Assembly: GCF_002165135.1 (NCBI RefSeq)
Contig: NZ_NFZQ01000017.1
Location: forward strand, 22,212-86,211
Source: Pseudomonas sp. SID14000
GTDB lineage: Bacteria; Pseudomonadota; Gammaproteobacteria; Pseudomonadales; Pseudomonadaceae
Length of the DNA stretch: 64,000 nucleotides
Direction: 5' to 3'
In this document: piece by piece, positions 17,010 through 25,593 of the stretch
Layout: each line of letters opens with the position of its first letter
Position numbering within the stretch: position 1 is the first letter of the stretch
Program-made: the position numbers and the translations under genes
The notes under the pieces: generated by a model
Databases searched by the model: none
What the model saw: the letters and a program-made list of their open reading frames with translations, nothing else
What the model was told of the DNA's origin: nothing

Positions 17010-17090
17010 GTAATGGCCTGATGTGCCTGTCGGGCTGGCCAGTAGCGGCTGACAGCTGCATGCCGAAAGGTTTGCGGTGGTTTTGAGACC

Positions 17091-17334
17091 GAGCGCCGCC
17101 CGCGCGGCGCTTCGCGGGACAAGCCCGCTCCCACATTTGTTGCAACGTGCCGAACCTGTCAGGCCATGGTTGCCAGCCTTGGTGGGCTGACTGGATTTCT
17201 GGGTTGGCATTGCTGCCGCCCCACCTGCCTCAAGTCCTGTACAAAGGCTGACAACGCCTCTCCCACAGGCATGGCCACGTTGCAACAAATGTGGGAGCGG
17301 GCTTGTCCCGCGAAGCGCCGCGCGGGCGGCGCTC
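17091..17334. repeat. 59-bp perfect inverted repeat (REP pair) around a 126-bp spacer
   Basis: The arm 17091-17149 (gagcgccgcccgcgcggcgc ... ttgcaacgtg) is the exact reverse complement of 17276-17334. Each arm contains a REP-type palindrome (cttcgcgggacaagcccgctccca) plus flanking unique-looking sequence, so the identity extends well beyond the REP core. The spacer shows no gene. Other REP pairs in this window are far less perfectly matched. Confidence 0.92.
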
Positions 17335-17352
17335 GATTTCCGCACCACCACC

Positions 17353-17551
17353 AAACCCAAGGCAGTCACCTCTCAAATACAACCCCAAACCCAAGGCAGG
17401 CACCTCTCAAATACAACCCCAAACCCAAGGCAGGTACCTCTCAAATACAACCCCAAACCCAAGGCAGGCACCTCTCAAATACAACCCCAAACCCAAGGCA
17501 GGCCCCCCTCAAACACACCCCAAAACCCAAGACATGCCCCACCCACCCCAC
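17353..17551. repeat. 34-bp direct tandem repeat, about 5.5 units
   Basis: The unit starts 'aaacccaaggcaggcacctc' and ends 'tcaaatacaacccc'. Units run 17353-17386, 17387-17420, 17421-17454 and 17455-17488 with one or no change between neighbours. A diverged 33-bp unit follows at 17489-17521, then a decayed partial unit. There are no spacers, so it is a minisatellite and not a CRISPR. It ends about 45 bp before the GNAT gene and has strong strand asymmetry (A and C on plus). Confidence 0.95.
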
Positions 17552-17597
17552 ATGAAGTTAAACTGTCATCTCCCCAGCAATGGACAGGAGATCCGGC

Positions 17598-18161
17598 GTG
17601 ACCCCACCCCGCAGTTTCCCCAGTGACCTCTGCCTCGACAGCCCGCGTCTGCAATTGCGCCCCATGCGCCATGCCGATGCCGCGCAATGGCTGGCGATCA
17701 TGGCCGACCCCGAGGTCATGCGCTATTGGCATCATGCCCCCTGGCAAGATCTGGCCGAAGCCGAAAGCGCCCTGGCCGCCGACCGCGAAGCCTATGCCAA
17801 TGGTGACCAGCTCAAGCTTGGCATGTACCGCCGTGACAGCGGAGAACTGATCGGCATGGTTCAGCTGTTCAACATCGACGACGTTTCCCGCCGTGGCGAG
17901 ATCGGCTACTGCCTGGCCAGCGCGGTGCAGGGCAGGGGCTACATGGACGAAGCACTGACCTGCTTCATCGACTACCTCGCCCACACCTTGCACATGCGCC
18001 GTCTGGAAGGCGAGATCGACCCGCGTAACCAAGGGTCGGCACGCACCCTGGAGCGCCAGGGTTTTGTGCTGGAAGGTACCCTGCGTGCGCGTTGGTGCGT
18101 TGCCGGCGAGTTGTCCGATTCGGGTATTTATGGCCTTCTGCTAGAGCCCCCGGTTGCCTAG
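17598..18161 (+). CDS. GNAT-family N-acetyltransferase (RimJ/RimL type)
   Basis: A 187-residue enzyme with the layout of ribosomal-protein or amino-acid N-acetyltransferases: LDSPRLQLRPMRHADA, VMRYWHHAPW, then the acetyl-CoA segment GEIGYCLASAVQGRGYMDEAL and the conserved NQGSARTLERQGF near the C-terminus. I chose GTG 17598 with 'aggag' 9 bp upstream; an ATG at 17580 lies within that ribosome binding site region. The substrate is unknown. Confidence 0.8.
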   Translation: MTPPRSFPSDLCLDSPRLQLRPMRHADAAQWLAIMADPEVMRYWHHAPWQDLAEAESALAADREAYANGDQLKLGMYRRDSGELIGMVQLFNIDDVSRRGEIGYCLASAVQGRGYMDEALTCFIDYLAHTLHMRRLEGEIDPRNQGSARTLERQGFVLEGTLRARWCVAGELSDSGIYGLLLEPPVA

Positions 18162-18173
18162 GAAATAAATCTT

Positions 18174-18713
18174 TTGCCAGTTTTCTACCTGAGCGTCAGC
18201 CTGCTGCTTTACCTGCTCGCACTGTTCTTCGATGGCGCGCTGATGAGCGGCGACCGCCACATGCCGGCCCTGCAAATGCTGTTGTACGGTCCCTGGGGCG
18301 TGCCCTTCGGCTTGTACCAATGGTTTGCCAACCCGCTACTGGCCTTGGCGATCCTTGCCCATAGACGTTTTCGCCGGCTGGCATTGCTGGTTGGGCTGGT
18401 GGCTGTGTACCTGGCTGCCAGCAGTTTCGGCATTGACCGTTTGCCGGACAACCAGAGCTATGAGTTTCATGACCTGACCGGCCTTGGTGCCGGTTTCTAC
18501 CTGTGGCTGGCGGCGATGGTGGTGTTTTGCGTGGGGCAGGCCTGGCATTGCTGGAGGGCGCGCAGCGCCGGCGACATGCCAGGCTGGAGTTGGCTGGATG
18601 TGCTGTTGATTGCGGCGCTTGGCGTGGCGCTGTATGCGGCAACGCAGATGCCGTCGCTGCGCTTCGAGCCGGGCAAGGTGCTGATGCCGCCGGAACAGCC
18701 GCAGACGCTTTGA
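18174..18713 (+). CDS. hypothetical inner-membrane protein
   Basis: A 179-residue protein with about four hydrophobic segments (residues 3-20, about 45-85 and about 105-155 regions). It matches no family I recognise. It starts 12 bp after the GNAT gene, probably from a TTG at 18174 behind 'aggaaat', though the start is uncertain. The close spacing suggests co-transcription with the GNAT gene. Confidence 0.6.
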   Translation: MPVFYLSVSLLLYLLALFFDGALMSGDRHMPALQMLLYGPWGVPFGLYQWFANPLLALAILAHRRFRRLALLVGLVAVYLAASSFGIDRLPDNQSYEFHDLTGLGAGFYLWLAAMVVFCVGQAWHCWRARSAGDMPGWSWLDVLLIAALGVALYAATQMPSLRFEPGKVLMPPEQPQTL

Positions 18714-18731
18714 AGTCCATAAGGAGGGCGC

Positions 18732-18904
18732 ATGGGTAAGCATTACCTGACGGGCCCCGGCACTGGTCTGTGTGCTGTCGCTGGCAGGTCCATGTACAAG
18801 CCAGTGGCGGGACCATGGCGCAGCTGGAAGGTGGGGCCTGTGTGATGGACATGACCCGCGACCGGGTGGCGGAGCTGGAGCGGGTGCTTAGTCCCGGGCA
18901 GTAA
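18732..18904 (+). pseudogene. frameshifted small lipoprotein-like gene
   Basis: A strong Shine-Dalgarno 'aaggaggg' precedes ATG 18732. Coding character then moves between frames: MGKHYLT in the first, LVCVLSLAG (signal-peptide-like) in the second, and GTMAQLEGGACVMDMTRDRV ending at TAA 18902-18904 in the third. This fits a roughly 55-residue small lipoprotein gene broken by two indels. Alternatively a 29-residue peptide from ATG 18816 could be made. Confidence 0.4.
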
Positions 18905-18915
18905 GGTTGTCTATA

Positions 18916-19020
18916 CGGGCCTCTTCGCGGGTAAACCCGCTCCCACAGGTATTTCGCAAGCTTTGAGATCACGCTGTACCTGTGGGAGCGGGTTTACCCG
19001 CGAACACCGGCAACGCCGGT
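18916..19020. repeat. REP pair (inverted)
   Basis: 'gggcctcttcgcgggtaaac...cccacagg' faces 'cctgtgggagcgggtttacc...cgaacaccggcaacgccggt'. It lies between the convergent ends of the upstream genes and selU. Confidence 0.88.
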
Positions 19021-19038
19021 GCCATCCACCGCACGTTT

Positions 19039-20151
19039 CTACTTGCGCGGTTCGCGTAGCGCCCGGGCCTTGAGGTACTCGCGCACTTCCACGGCATCCC
19101 CGGCAAACTCGATACGTTCAGCCTTGGCCGCGCGCTGGTAGGCATACATCGGGTCGTAATATTCGTTCAGCAACCCTTCGATCCAGCCACGGTGCAGGTC
19201 CACCGCGCCGCTGCGCTGCTGTTCTTCCAGGGCCTGGCGCAGGACTTCCGACAGCCGCTGATAGCGCTCCCCCCCCAAGCGTTTGTAGATGTTGGCCATG
19301 CTCTGCAACATGCGCTCTGCGAACAGCCGGGGGCCGTCTTCTTCACCATGCACACTGACGAACTCGGCGCTGAGGTTGATCACGTAGTCGCGCAGAATGC
19401 GTTCTACCCGGTTGGCGAAGCTGTCTTCCAGCCACACCAGCGGATACTGCTGCATGCCTTGGTACAGCTCCAGCGGCACCGTGCAACTGCCCACGATGCG
19501 GCCTTCATCCTCCAGTACGAACTGCTCGATGCCACGGGCGCGCTTCTTCAGCACGTCGATGGCCAACCTGTTTTCGAAGTCGATCTGTGCCGGCTGCGCA
19601 GTGGCGCGCTTGCCGAAGCTGGAACCACGGTGGTTGGCATGGCCTTCCAGGTCGAGCACGTTATCCAGTTGGTGCAGCACGTCAGTCTTGCCGGTGCCGG
19701 TCAGGCCCCCCACCAGCACGAAATCGCATTGCTCCACCGCCTGCTCGGTAGTCTCCAGCAGGAACGTACGCATGGCCTTGTAGCCACCTTTGACGCGAGG
19801 GTACTGGATGCCAGCTTCATCGCGCAGCCAGCCCTGCACGATCTGCGAGCGCAGGCCGCCACGGAAGCAGTATAAGTAGCCTTCCGGATGGGCCTTGGCG
19901 AATGCTGCCCAAGCCTCCAGGCGTGCCTGCTTGGTGGCGCCGCTGACCAGTTGGTGGCCCAGGGCGATAGCGGCGGCCTGGCCCTGCTGCTTGTAGCAGG
20001 TGCCCACCCTCTGCCGCTCCTGGTCGTTCATCAGCGGCAGGTTGACGGCACCGGGAAAGGCGCCCTTGGCAAATTCGACAGGTGCGCGCATGTCCATCAT
20101 CGGCACGTCGTCGAGGAACAGCTGGCGGAAGTCGGTGCAGTCGGGGCGCAT
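19039..20151 (-). CDS. selU: tRNA 2-selenouridine synthase
   Basis: A 370-residue enzyme (also MnmH/YbbB) that replaces sulfur with selenium at the wobble 2-thiouridine of some tRNAs, using selenophosphate. The N-terminal rhodanese domain has the active cysteine in LYCFRGGLRS. The C-terminal half has a P-loop, GLTGTGKTDVL, which supports geranyl transfer and selenation. Its start codon overlaps the selD stop, so the pair is translationally coupled. Confidence 0.94.
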   Translation of the reverse strand: MRPDCTDFRQLFLDDVPMMDMRAPVEFAKGAFPGAVNLPLMNDQERQRVGTCYKQQGQAAAIALGHQLVSGATKQARLEAWAAFAKAHPEGYLYCFRGGLRSQIVQGWLRDEAGIQYPRVKGGYKAMRTFLLETTEQAVEQCDFVLVGGLTGTGKTDVLHQLDNVLDLEGHANHRGSSFGKRATAQPAQIDFENRLAIDVLKKRARGIEQFVLEDEGRIVGSCTVPLELYQGMQQYPLVWLEDSFANRVERILRDYVINLSAEFVSVHGEEDGPRLFAERMLQSMANIYKRLGGERYQRLSEVLRQALEEQQRSGAVDLHRGWIEGLLNEYYDPMYAYQRAAKAERIEFAGDAVEVREYLKARALREPRK

Positions 20152-21185
20152 CAGATCACCTCGACCGCATGGCTCTGTCGCTCGACCAGCTTGCCGATCG
20201 GCGCCAGTTGCAGGCCCAGTTCGGCGGCCGCCGCCAGGAATTCGGCTTCACCTTCCGGGGTAACCGCCACCAGCAGGCCACCGCTGGTCTGCGGGTCGCA
20301 CAGCAGGTGCTTCTGGTCGTCGCTCAGGGCGCCGATCTTGTGCCCGTAGCTGTCAAAGTTGCGCAGGGTACCGCCGGGGATGCAGCCCTCGGCCAGGTAG
20401 TGGTCGACGCTGGGCAGCCGCGGTACGGCGGCATAGTCCAGGTGCGCGGTAAGGCCACTGCCTTCGGCCAGTTCCACCAGGTGGCCGAGCAGGCCGAAAC
20501 CGGTGACGTCGGTCATGGCCTTGACACCGTCAAGCTTGCCGAAACGGCTGCCGGGAGTGTTGAGGGTGCACATCCAGTCGCGGGCCAGGCCCTGGTCCTG
20601 CGCGCGCAGCTTGGCCTTCTTCTCGGCGGTGGTCAGGATGCCGATGCCCAGTGGCTTGGTCAGGTACAGGCGGCAGCCTGCGCTGGCAGTGTCGTTGCGC
20701 TTGAGGTGGCGCTTGCTGACCACGCCGGTGACCGCCAGGCCGAAGATCGGCTCGGGGGCGTCGATGGAGTGGCCACCGGCCAGTGGGATGCCGGCTTCGG
20801 CGCATACCGCACGGCCTCCGCGGATCACTTCCCGGGCCACTTCCGGCGGCAGTACGTTGACCGGCCAGCCGAGGATGGCAATGGCCATCAGCGGGTCGCC
20901 GCCCATGGCGTAGATGTCACTGATGGCATTGGTGGCGGCGATACGGCCGAAGTCATACGGGTCATCGACGATCGGCATGAAGAAGTCGGTGGTCGAGACC
21001 ACGCCGCGCTCGTCGTCCAGCGCGTACACGGCAGCGTCGTCACGCGAGGCGTTGCCCACCCACAGTTTCGGGTCCAGGGCCTGGGCGCCGCTTTCGGCGA
21101 GGATCACATCCAGCACCTTCGGGGAGATCTTGCAGCCACAGCCGGCACCATGGCTGTACTGGGTCAGGCGAATCGGCTCGCTCAT
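20151..21185 (-). CDS. selD: selenophosphate synthetase
   Basis: A 344-residue ATP-dependent enzyme that makes selenophosphate from selenide. The N-terminal motif SHGAGCGCK has the catalytic C16 and K19, equivalent to C17 and K20 of E. coli; it is a cysteine and not a selenocysteine form. Other family marks are DDAAVY, TTDFFMPIVDDPYDFG and GGHSIDAPEP. 'gaggt' precedes the ATG. It supplies selU and any selenoprotein synthesis. It is divergent from a PhnD-like transporter gene 126 bp away. Confidence 0.95.
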   Translation of the reverse strand: MSEPIRLTQYSHGAGCGCKISPKVLDVILAESGAQALDPKLWVGNASRDDAAVYALDDERGVVSTTDFFMPIVDDPYDFGRIAATNAISDIYAMGGDPLMAIAILGWPVNVLPPEVAREVIRGGRAVCAEAGIPLAGGHSIDAPEPIFGLAVTGVVSKRHLKRNDTASAGCRLYLTKPLGIGILTTAEKKAKLRAQDQGLARDWMCTLNTPGSRFGKLDGVKAMTDVTGFGLLGHLVELAEGSGLTAHLDYAAVPRLPSVDHYLAEGCIPGGTLRNFDSYGHKIGALSDDQKHLLCDPQTSGGLLVAVTPEGEAEFLAAAAELGLQLAPIGKLVERQSHAVEVI

Positions 21186-21311
21186 GTGTACCTCAGGAGG
21201 TCAATTTGTTGCGCGATTGTAGCAAAGCTGGCCTTTGCGCCTGCGCCTCTTATAATTCCCGTTGCCGGCGCATAGGCCGGCCTTTCCCCGCTATTGAACC
21301 GGAGAACACCC

Positions 21312-22166
21312 ATGCTCAAACGCCCTCTGGCGCTCGCCGCCGGCCTCGTGCTGTCTTGTTGTGCCGTTGTCGCCCAGGCTGCTGACACCCTGCGGGTCAG
21401 CGCCATCCCTGACGAAGCACCGACCGAACTGCAGCGCAAGTTCAAGCCGCTGGGCGAGTATCTGGCCAAGCAACTGGGCATGGAGGTGAAGTTCGTACCG
21501 GTTGCAGACTACCCGGCGGTGGTCGAGTCACTGGCCTCCGATCGCCTCGATCTGGCCTGGCTGGGCGGCTTTACCTTCGTCCAGGTGCACCTGAAGGACC
21601 CGACCGCCACGCCGCTGGTGCAGCGTGAACAGGATGCGCAGTTCACCTCCAAGTTCATCACCGCCAACCCCGACGTGAAGAGCCTGGCCGACCTCAAGGG
21701 CAAATCGTTTGCCTTCGGTTCCATCTCGTCCACCTCGGGCAGCCTGATGCCGCGTTACTTCATGCTCAAGCAGGACAACATCAAGCCTGAAGACTACTTC
21801 AGCCGCGTTGCCTACTCCGGTGCCCACGATGCCACCGTAGCCTGGGTGCAGGCCGGCAAGGTCGATGGTGGCGTGCTCAACGCCAGCGTGTGGCAGAAGC
21901 TGGTGGATGCCGGCAAGGTCGATACCGCCAAGGTGAAGGTGTTCGCCACCACCCCGACCTACTTCGACTACAACTGGACCGTGCGCGGTAACATGGACCC
22001 GGCGCTGAAAGAGAAGATCAAGAAAGCCTTCCTGGACCTCGATCCGGCCAACCCGGAGCACAAGGCGATTCTCGACCTGCAGGCCGCCAGCCGCTTCATC
22101 GAGACCAAGCCTGAGAACTACGTGGGCACCGAGCAGGCTGCACGTGAGGCTGGCCTGCTCAAGTGA
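21312..22166 (+). CDS. PhnD-like ABC transporter substrate-binding protein (possible selenium oxyanion uptake)
   Basis: A 284-residue periplasmic binding protein with a Sec signal ending AQAA near residue 23. It belongs to the phosphonate/phosphite/phosphate-binding PhnD superfamily (SAIPDEAPTELQRKF, DLAWLGGFTFVQVH). The adjoining divergent selD-selU suggests selenate or selenite as the ligand, as such neighbours are annotated in other Pseudomonas. That is inference; phosphonate or phosphite remain possible. ATG 21312 is chosen after 'ggagaacaccc'. 'tataat' at 21251-21256 may be its -10 box. Confidence 0.8.
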   Translation: MLKRPLALAAGLVLSCCAVVAQAADTLRVSAIPDEAPTELQRKFKPLGEYLAKQLGMEVKFVPVADYPAVVESLASDRLDLAWLGGFTFVQVHLKDPTATPLVQREQDAQFTSKFITANPDVKSLADLKGKSFAFGSISSTSGSLMPRYFMLKQDNIKPEDYFSRVAYSGAHDATVAWVQAGKVDGGVLNASVWQKLVDAGKVDTAKVKVFATTPTYFDYNWTVRGNMDPALKEKIKKAFLDLDPANPEHKAILDLQAASRFIETKPENYVGTEQAAREAGLLK

Positions 22167-22981
22167 CATCTACAGTGGCTTCCAAGGTGGCTATTCATCT
22201 GCACGGGGTCGGGCTGCGCCATGGCCAGGTGCGTGCGCTTGACGCCGTGAGCCTGCGCATCGGCCAGGGTGAGCGCGTCGCCATCATCGGGCCTTCGGGG
22301 GCGGGAAAGTCCAGCTTGCTGCACCTGATGGCGACCGCCATCCAGCCCAACAGCGGGCGCCTGGAGTTGCTCGGCGAGCAGCCCTGGGCATTGTCCGTCA
22401 GGGCGCGTCAGCGCCTGCGTGCGCGGGTCGGCCTGGTGCACCAGGCGCCGCCCTTGCCGCCGCGCCAGCGGGTGGTGACGGCGGTTCTGGCCGGCCGCCT
22501 GGGGCAGTGGGGCGTACTGCGAGGCTTACTCAACCTGCTGTACCCCAGCGATGTGCCGGGGGCGCGCCAGGTACTGGCCGAGCTGGGACTGGCCGACAAG
22601 CTGTTCGTGCAGTGCGGGCAATTGTCCGGTGGCCAGTTGCAGCGAGTGGGCATTGCCCGGGCGCTATACCAGCAGCCGGAGGTGTTACTGACCGACGAGC
22701 CGGTGTCAGCCATGGACCCGGTGCTGGCCGACCACAGCCTGGCCTTGCTTAACCGCCACGCCCAGGCCAATGGCGTGACCCTGGTGGCGAGTCTGCATGC
22801 CGTGGACCTGGCACTGGCGCACTTCCCGAGGGTGATTGGTATCCGCGAAGGGCAGGTGGTGTTCGACTGCCCGGCGCAAGCGGTGACCGAGCAGTTGCTG
22901 GATGCACTGTACGCCAACGAACAACTGGCGTCGTCGCCAATCCAGGGGCCGACCCTGACCGTGCAGATTCCGCGATGCTGA
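22163..22981 (+). CDS. PhnC-like ABC transporter ATPase
   Basis: A 272-residue ATPase with Walker A GPSGAGKSS, Q-loop LVHQ, signature LSGGQLQR, Walker B VLLTDEP and the switch histidine in VASLHAVDLAL. It starts with GTG overlapping the stop of the binding-protein gene. It energises the transporter with the two permease genes downstream. Confidence 0.88.
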   Translation: MTSTVASKVAIHLHGVGLRHGQVRALDAVSLRIGQGERVAIIGPSGAGKSSLLHLMATAIQPNSGRLELLGEQPWALSVRARQRLRARVGLVHQAPPLPPRQRVVTAVLAGRLGQWGVLRGLLNLLYPSDVPGARQVLAELGLADKLFVQCGQLSGGQLQRVGIARALYQQPEVLLTDEPVSAMDPVLADHSLALLNRHAQANGVTLVASLHAVDLALAHFPRVIGIREGQVVFDCPAQAVTEQLLDALYANEQLASSPIQGPTLTVQIPRC

Positions 22982-23802
22982 AGCTTGATGCCCACGACCC
23001 GGCGCTGTTGCCGCGCTTGCTGCTGGCCCTGCTGGCGGTGGTGGTACTGTGGCCTGGCATCCGGTTGAGCGAACTGAACCCCGGGGTACTGCTGCAGGCG
23101 GAGAACCGTGAGCAGATCGCCAGCTTCACCAGCGCCTTCTGGCCGCCGGCACACGATGCCGACTTCCTTTCGCTGCTGTATGAAGCCACGTTGCAGACGT
23201 TGGCTGTGGCCACCACTGGCATGGCTTTAGCGTTGCTGCTGGCGGTCCCCGCCGGGCTGTTGGCGAGCCGTGCCCTGTCGTTGCGCGCCGCCTCCCGTGG
23301 CGGTCGCGCCGGGTTGTGGTCGCGCCTGCTGCGCCTGCCGGTGCGCTGGTTGCTGATTTTCCTGCGCAGTGTCCCGGAAATCGTCTGGGCGTTGCTGTTC
23401 GTGCGGGCCGTAGGGCTGGGGCCAACGGCGGGTGTGCTGGCCATCGCCATCACCTACAGCGGCATGCTCGGCAAGGTCTATGCCGAGATTTTCGAGTCGG
23501 TCGACCAGCGCCCGGCCCATGCCTTGCTGCAGGCGGGTAGTGGCCGGCTGTCGGCATTTCTCTATGGCATCCTGCCAAGTGCGGTGTCCGAAGTGGTGTC
23601 GTATACCGTGTACCGCTGGGAGTGCGCGGTACGCGCCTCGGTGGTGATGGGCTTTGTCGGTGCTGGCGGGCTGGGGCAGCAGATCGACCTGTCGATGCGC
23701 ATGTTCGCCGGTGCGGAGGTGGCGAGCATGCTGCTGACGTTCCTGGTCCTGGTGATGCTGGCCGACCTGCTCAGCCGCTTCCTGCGCTGGAGGCTGGCAT
23801 GA
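22975..23802 (+). CDS. PhnE-like ABC transporter permease (first)
   Basis: A 275-residue inner-membrane permease with about six helices. The C-terminal half has the EAA-type loop around ALLQAGSGRLSAFLYGILPS and the PhnE-family end VMGFVGAGGLGQQI. It overlaps both the ATPase gene and the next permease by a few bases. Confidence 0.87.
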   Translation: MLKLDAHDPALLPRLLLALLAVVVLWPGIRLSELNPGVLLQAENREQIASFTSAFWPPAHDADFLSLLYEATLQTLAVATTGMALALLLAVPAGLLASRALSLRAASRGGRAGLWSRLLRLPVRWLLIFLRSVPEIVWALLFVRAVGLGPTAGVLAIAITYSGMLGKVYAEIFESVDQRPAHALLQAGSGRLSAFLYGILPSAVSEVVSYTVYRWECAVRASVVMGFVGAGGLGQQIDLSMRMFAGAEVASMLLTFLVLVMLADLLSRFLRWRLA

Positions 23803-24566
23803 ACCGGGTGATCAACTTGCTGGTGCTAGGCGCCATCGTGGCTGCGGTAATGAGCTCGTTCGCATATCTGGAGCTGGACTTGCAAGCGCTGGTCGGCAAC
23901 GGCGGGCTGGGGCAGATGGGGGAGTATGCCGGGCGTTTCCTGCACCCGGACCTGTCTGTCGGGCACCTGCGCGCGGTTGCGCATGGGGCGCTGGAAACCC
24001 TGGCCATGTCGGGCCTGGGCACCTTGTTGGCCATGGTGCTGGGCATACTGCTGGCGCTGCCGGCTGCTGGGCGATTCGGTTGGCCGTTGCAGGCCTGTGC
24101 GCGGTTGCTGCTGAATGCCCTGCGGGCCATCCCGGAACTGGTGTGGGCTGCGCTGACGGTACTGGCGGCCGGGCTTGGGCCGAATGCCGGTACCCTGGCG
24201 TTGGCGCTGCATACTGCCGGCGTGCTGGGGCGGCTGTTTGCCGAGGCGCTGGAGAATGCACCGCCGGAGCCGGCGGCGGCCATCCGCTTGCAGGGCGGTA
24301 GCCAAGTGGCGGCATTCTGCTTTGGCACCTTGCCGAACCTGTGGCCGCAGTTGCTGGCCTATAGCCTGTACCGCTGGGAGAACAACATCCGCATGGCCAG
24401 CGTGCTGGGGTTTGTCGGTGCTGGCGGGTTGGGGCAGATGCTGTATACCACCCTGAGCCTGTTCCAGGAGGCACAGGCCAGCACGGTGATCATGGGGATG
24501 CTGGTGCTGGTGTTGCTGGTGGATGCGTTGAGTGATGTGTTGCGCCAGCGTTATGTGCGGGCTTGA
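23799..24566 (+). CDS. PhnE-like ABC transporter permease (second)
   Basis: A 255-residue permease homologous to the preceding one. It has SVGHLRAVAHGALETLAMS and the same VLGFVGAGGLGQML end. Its ATG overlaps the stop of the first permease (ATGA). Two PhnE-type subunits would form a heterodimeric channel. The operon ends here at a REP-like region. Confidence 0.87.
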   Translation: MNRVINLLVLGAIVAAVMSSFAYLELDLQALVGNGGLGQMGEYAGRFLHPDLSVGHLRAVAHGALETLAMSGLGTLLAMVLGILLALPAAGRFGWPLQACARLLLNALRAIPELVWAALTVLAAGLGPNAGTLALALHTAGVLGRLFAEALENAPPEPAAAIRLQGGSQVAAFCFGTLPNLWPQLLAYSLYRWENNIRMASVLGFVGAGGLGQMLYTTLSLFQEAQASTVIMGMLVLVLLVDALSDVLRQRYVRA

Positions 24567-24576
24567 TCGATAGCCG

Positions 24577-24695
24577 GGGCCGCGTTGCGGCCCTTTCGCG
24601 ACACAAGGCCGCTCCCACAGGTAGAGCACAGCGTTTGAGGCCTGTGCCGTAACTGTGGGAGCGGCCTTGCGTCGCGATGGGCTGCAAAGCAGCCC
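24577..24695. repeat. REP-like pair with GGGCTGC hairpin
   Basis: Inverted units 'cgcgacacaaggccgctcccacagg' and 'ctgtgggagcggccttgcgtcgcg' flank a short spacer. They are followed by 'gggctgcaaagcagcccc', which can end transcription from either side. Confidence 0.8.
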
Positions 24696-24706
24696 CCAAA
24701 AGTCGC

Positions 24707-24997
24707 TCAGGCACCACCAACTTCGGCACACTGCGCCTCCCGCTGCATCGACTCCAGGTTGCGCTCGATCGTCTCGCAAATGCTGTCCATCTGGATCTGG
24801 TGCTCACTGAGCCTGAACGGGCTTTGCAGGTCCGTCCCGATCCGCTCGATAGCCAGCAACATGAAGCCCACCACCGTCGAAGCCAGCGGTGTGAACCAGC
24901 CCAGCGACTCCACCAGCCCCACCGGCACGATCAAACAGAACAGTGTGATGAACAACCGCGGATCTTCTCGTCCAGCCCCATGCAGTGCCTCGCTGAC
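24707..24997 (-). pseudogene. C-terminal remnant of a bestrophin-family channel gene
   Basis: The minus strand encodes the last 96 residues or so of a bestrophin/YneE (UPF0187) protein: SEALHGAGREDPRLFITLF, GLVESLGWFTPL, IGTDLQSPF and MDSICETIERNL. The intact family is about 300 residues, so two thirds of the gene are missing. The fragment begins directly behind the GNAT stop codon and in the same frame, which marks a clean deletion or recombination junction. Confidence 0.8.
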
Positions 24998-25486
24998 TCA
25001 GCCGGGTTGGATCAACTCTTGTTTCATCTGCACCAATGCCACCCGCGAGCCATCCCACCCCTGCCGTTCCTCGATGCCGAACGGCACGAAGCCCAGCTGT
25101 GGATAAAGCAGCAGGCCCGCTGTGTTGTGGTTGAAGCACGACACCCAGACCTCCCGGGCTGCGAACTGTTGGCGGGCCAGTTCGATCATGGCAGTTACCA
25201 GGTAGCGCGCTACGCCGTGGCCGCGTGCGGCGTGGGCCACGACCACGTTGCCCAGGGCGCACACGCCACCGTGTTCGGCCTTGTAGAAGTTGGCGAATGC
25301 CAGCACCGTGCCGTTGCCTTCCACCACCGTGGAGCTGCTGCGCTGGGCGATGGCATCGTTCAGCTGGGCGGGGGAGAGAGGGTACTTGGCTTTGGGGAAC
25401 ATGTAGAACAGTTCGGCCGGGCTTTGCGGGAAGCTGCAGATTCCAGGGATATCGTCGGGCCGTACGGGGCGGTGGGTCAGGTGCAT
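24998..25486 (-). CDS. GNAT-family N-acetyltransferase
   Basis: A 162-residue acetyltransferase. The acetyl-CoA binding region is NVVVAHAARGHGVARYLV, with a late SCFNHNTAGLLLYPQLGFVPFG block. The ATG at 25486 is chosen because it follows 'aaggact' and gives the usual family N-terminus (MHLTHRPVRPDD); the longer frame runs into a REP. It abuts the truncated bestrophin gene. The substrate is unknown. Confidence 0.82.
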   Translation of the reverse strand: MHLTHRPVRPDDIPGICSFPQSPAELFYMFPKAKYPLSPAQLNDAIAQRSSSTVVEGNGTVLAFANFYKAEHGGVCALGNVVVAHAARGHGVARYLVTAMIELARQQFAAREVWVSCFNHNTAGLLLYPQLGFVPFGIEERQGWDGSRVALVQMKQELIQPG

Positions 25487-25506
25487 AGCAAGTCCTTGTG
25501 TGCTGG

Positions 25507-25555
25507 CTGGTCGGGCCACTTCGCGGGCAAGCCCGCCCCCACAAGGGGCGGGGGA
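25507..25555. repeat. REP element
   Basis: 'ggccacttcgcgggcaagcccgcccccacaa' is a single REP palindrome upstream of the GNAT gene. Confidence 0.7.
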
Positions 25556-25593
25556 AGTCATATTCTGCCCCGCGACGGGTCAATGCTCACTAT

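Noticed and set aside
17353..17551. CRISPR array
   Set aside because: The 34-bp units follow each other with no spacers, and there are no cas genes in the window.
20151..21185. selD as a selenoprotein with in-frame TGA
   Set aside because: The catalytic position is an ordinary cysteine codon in SHGAGCGCK and the frame is open throughout.
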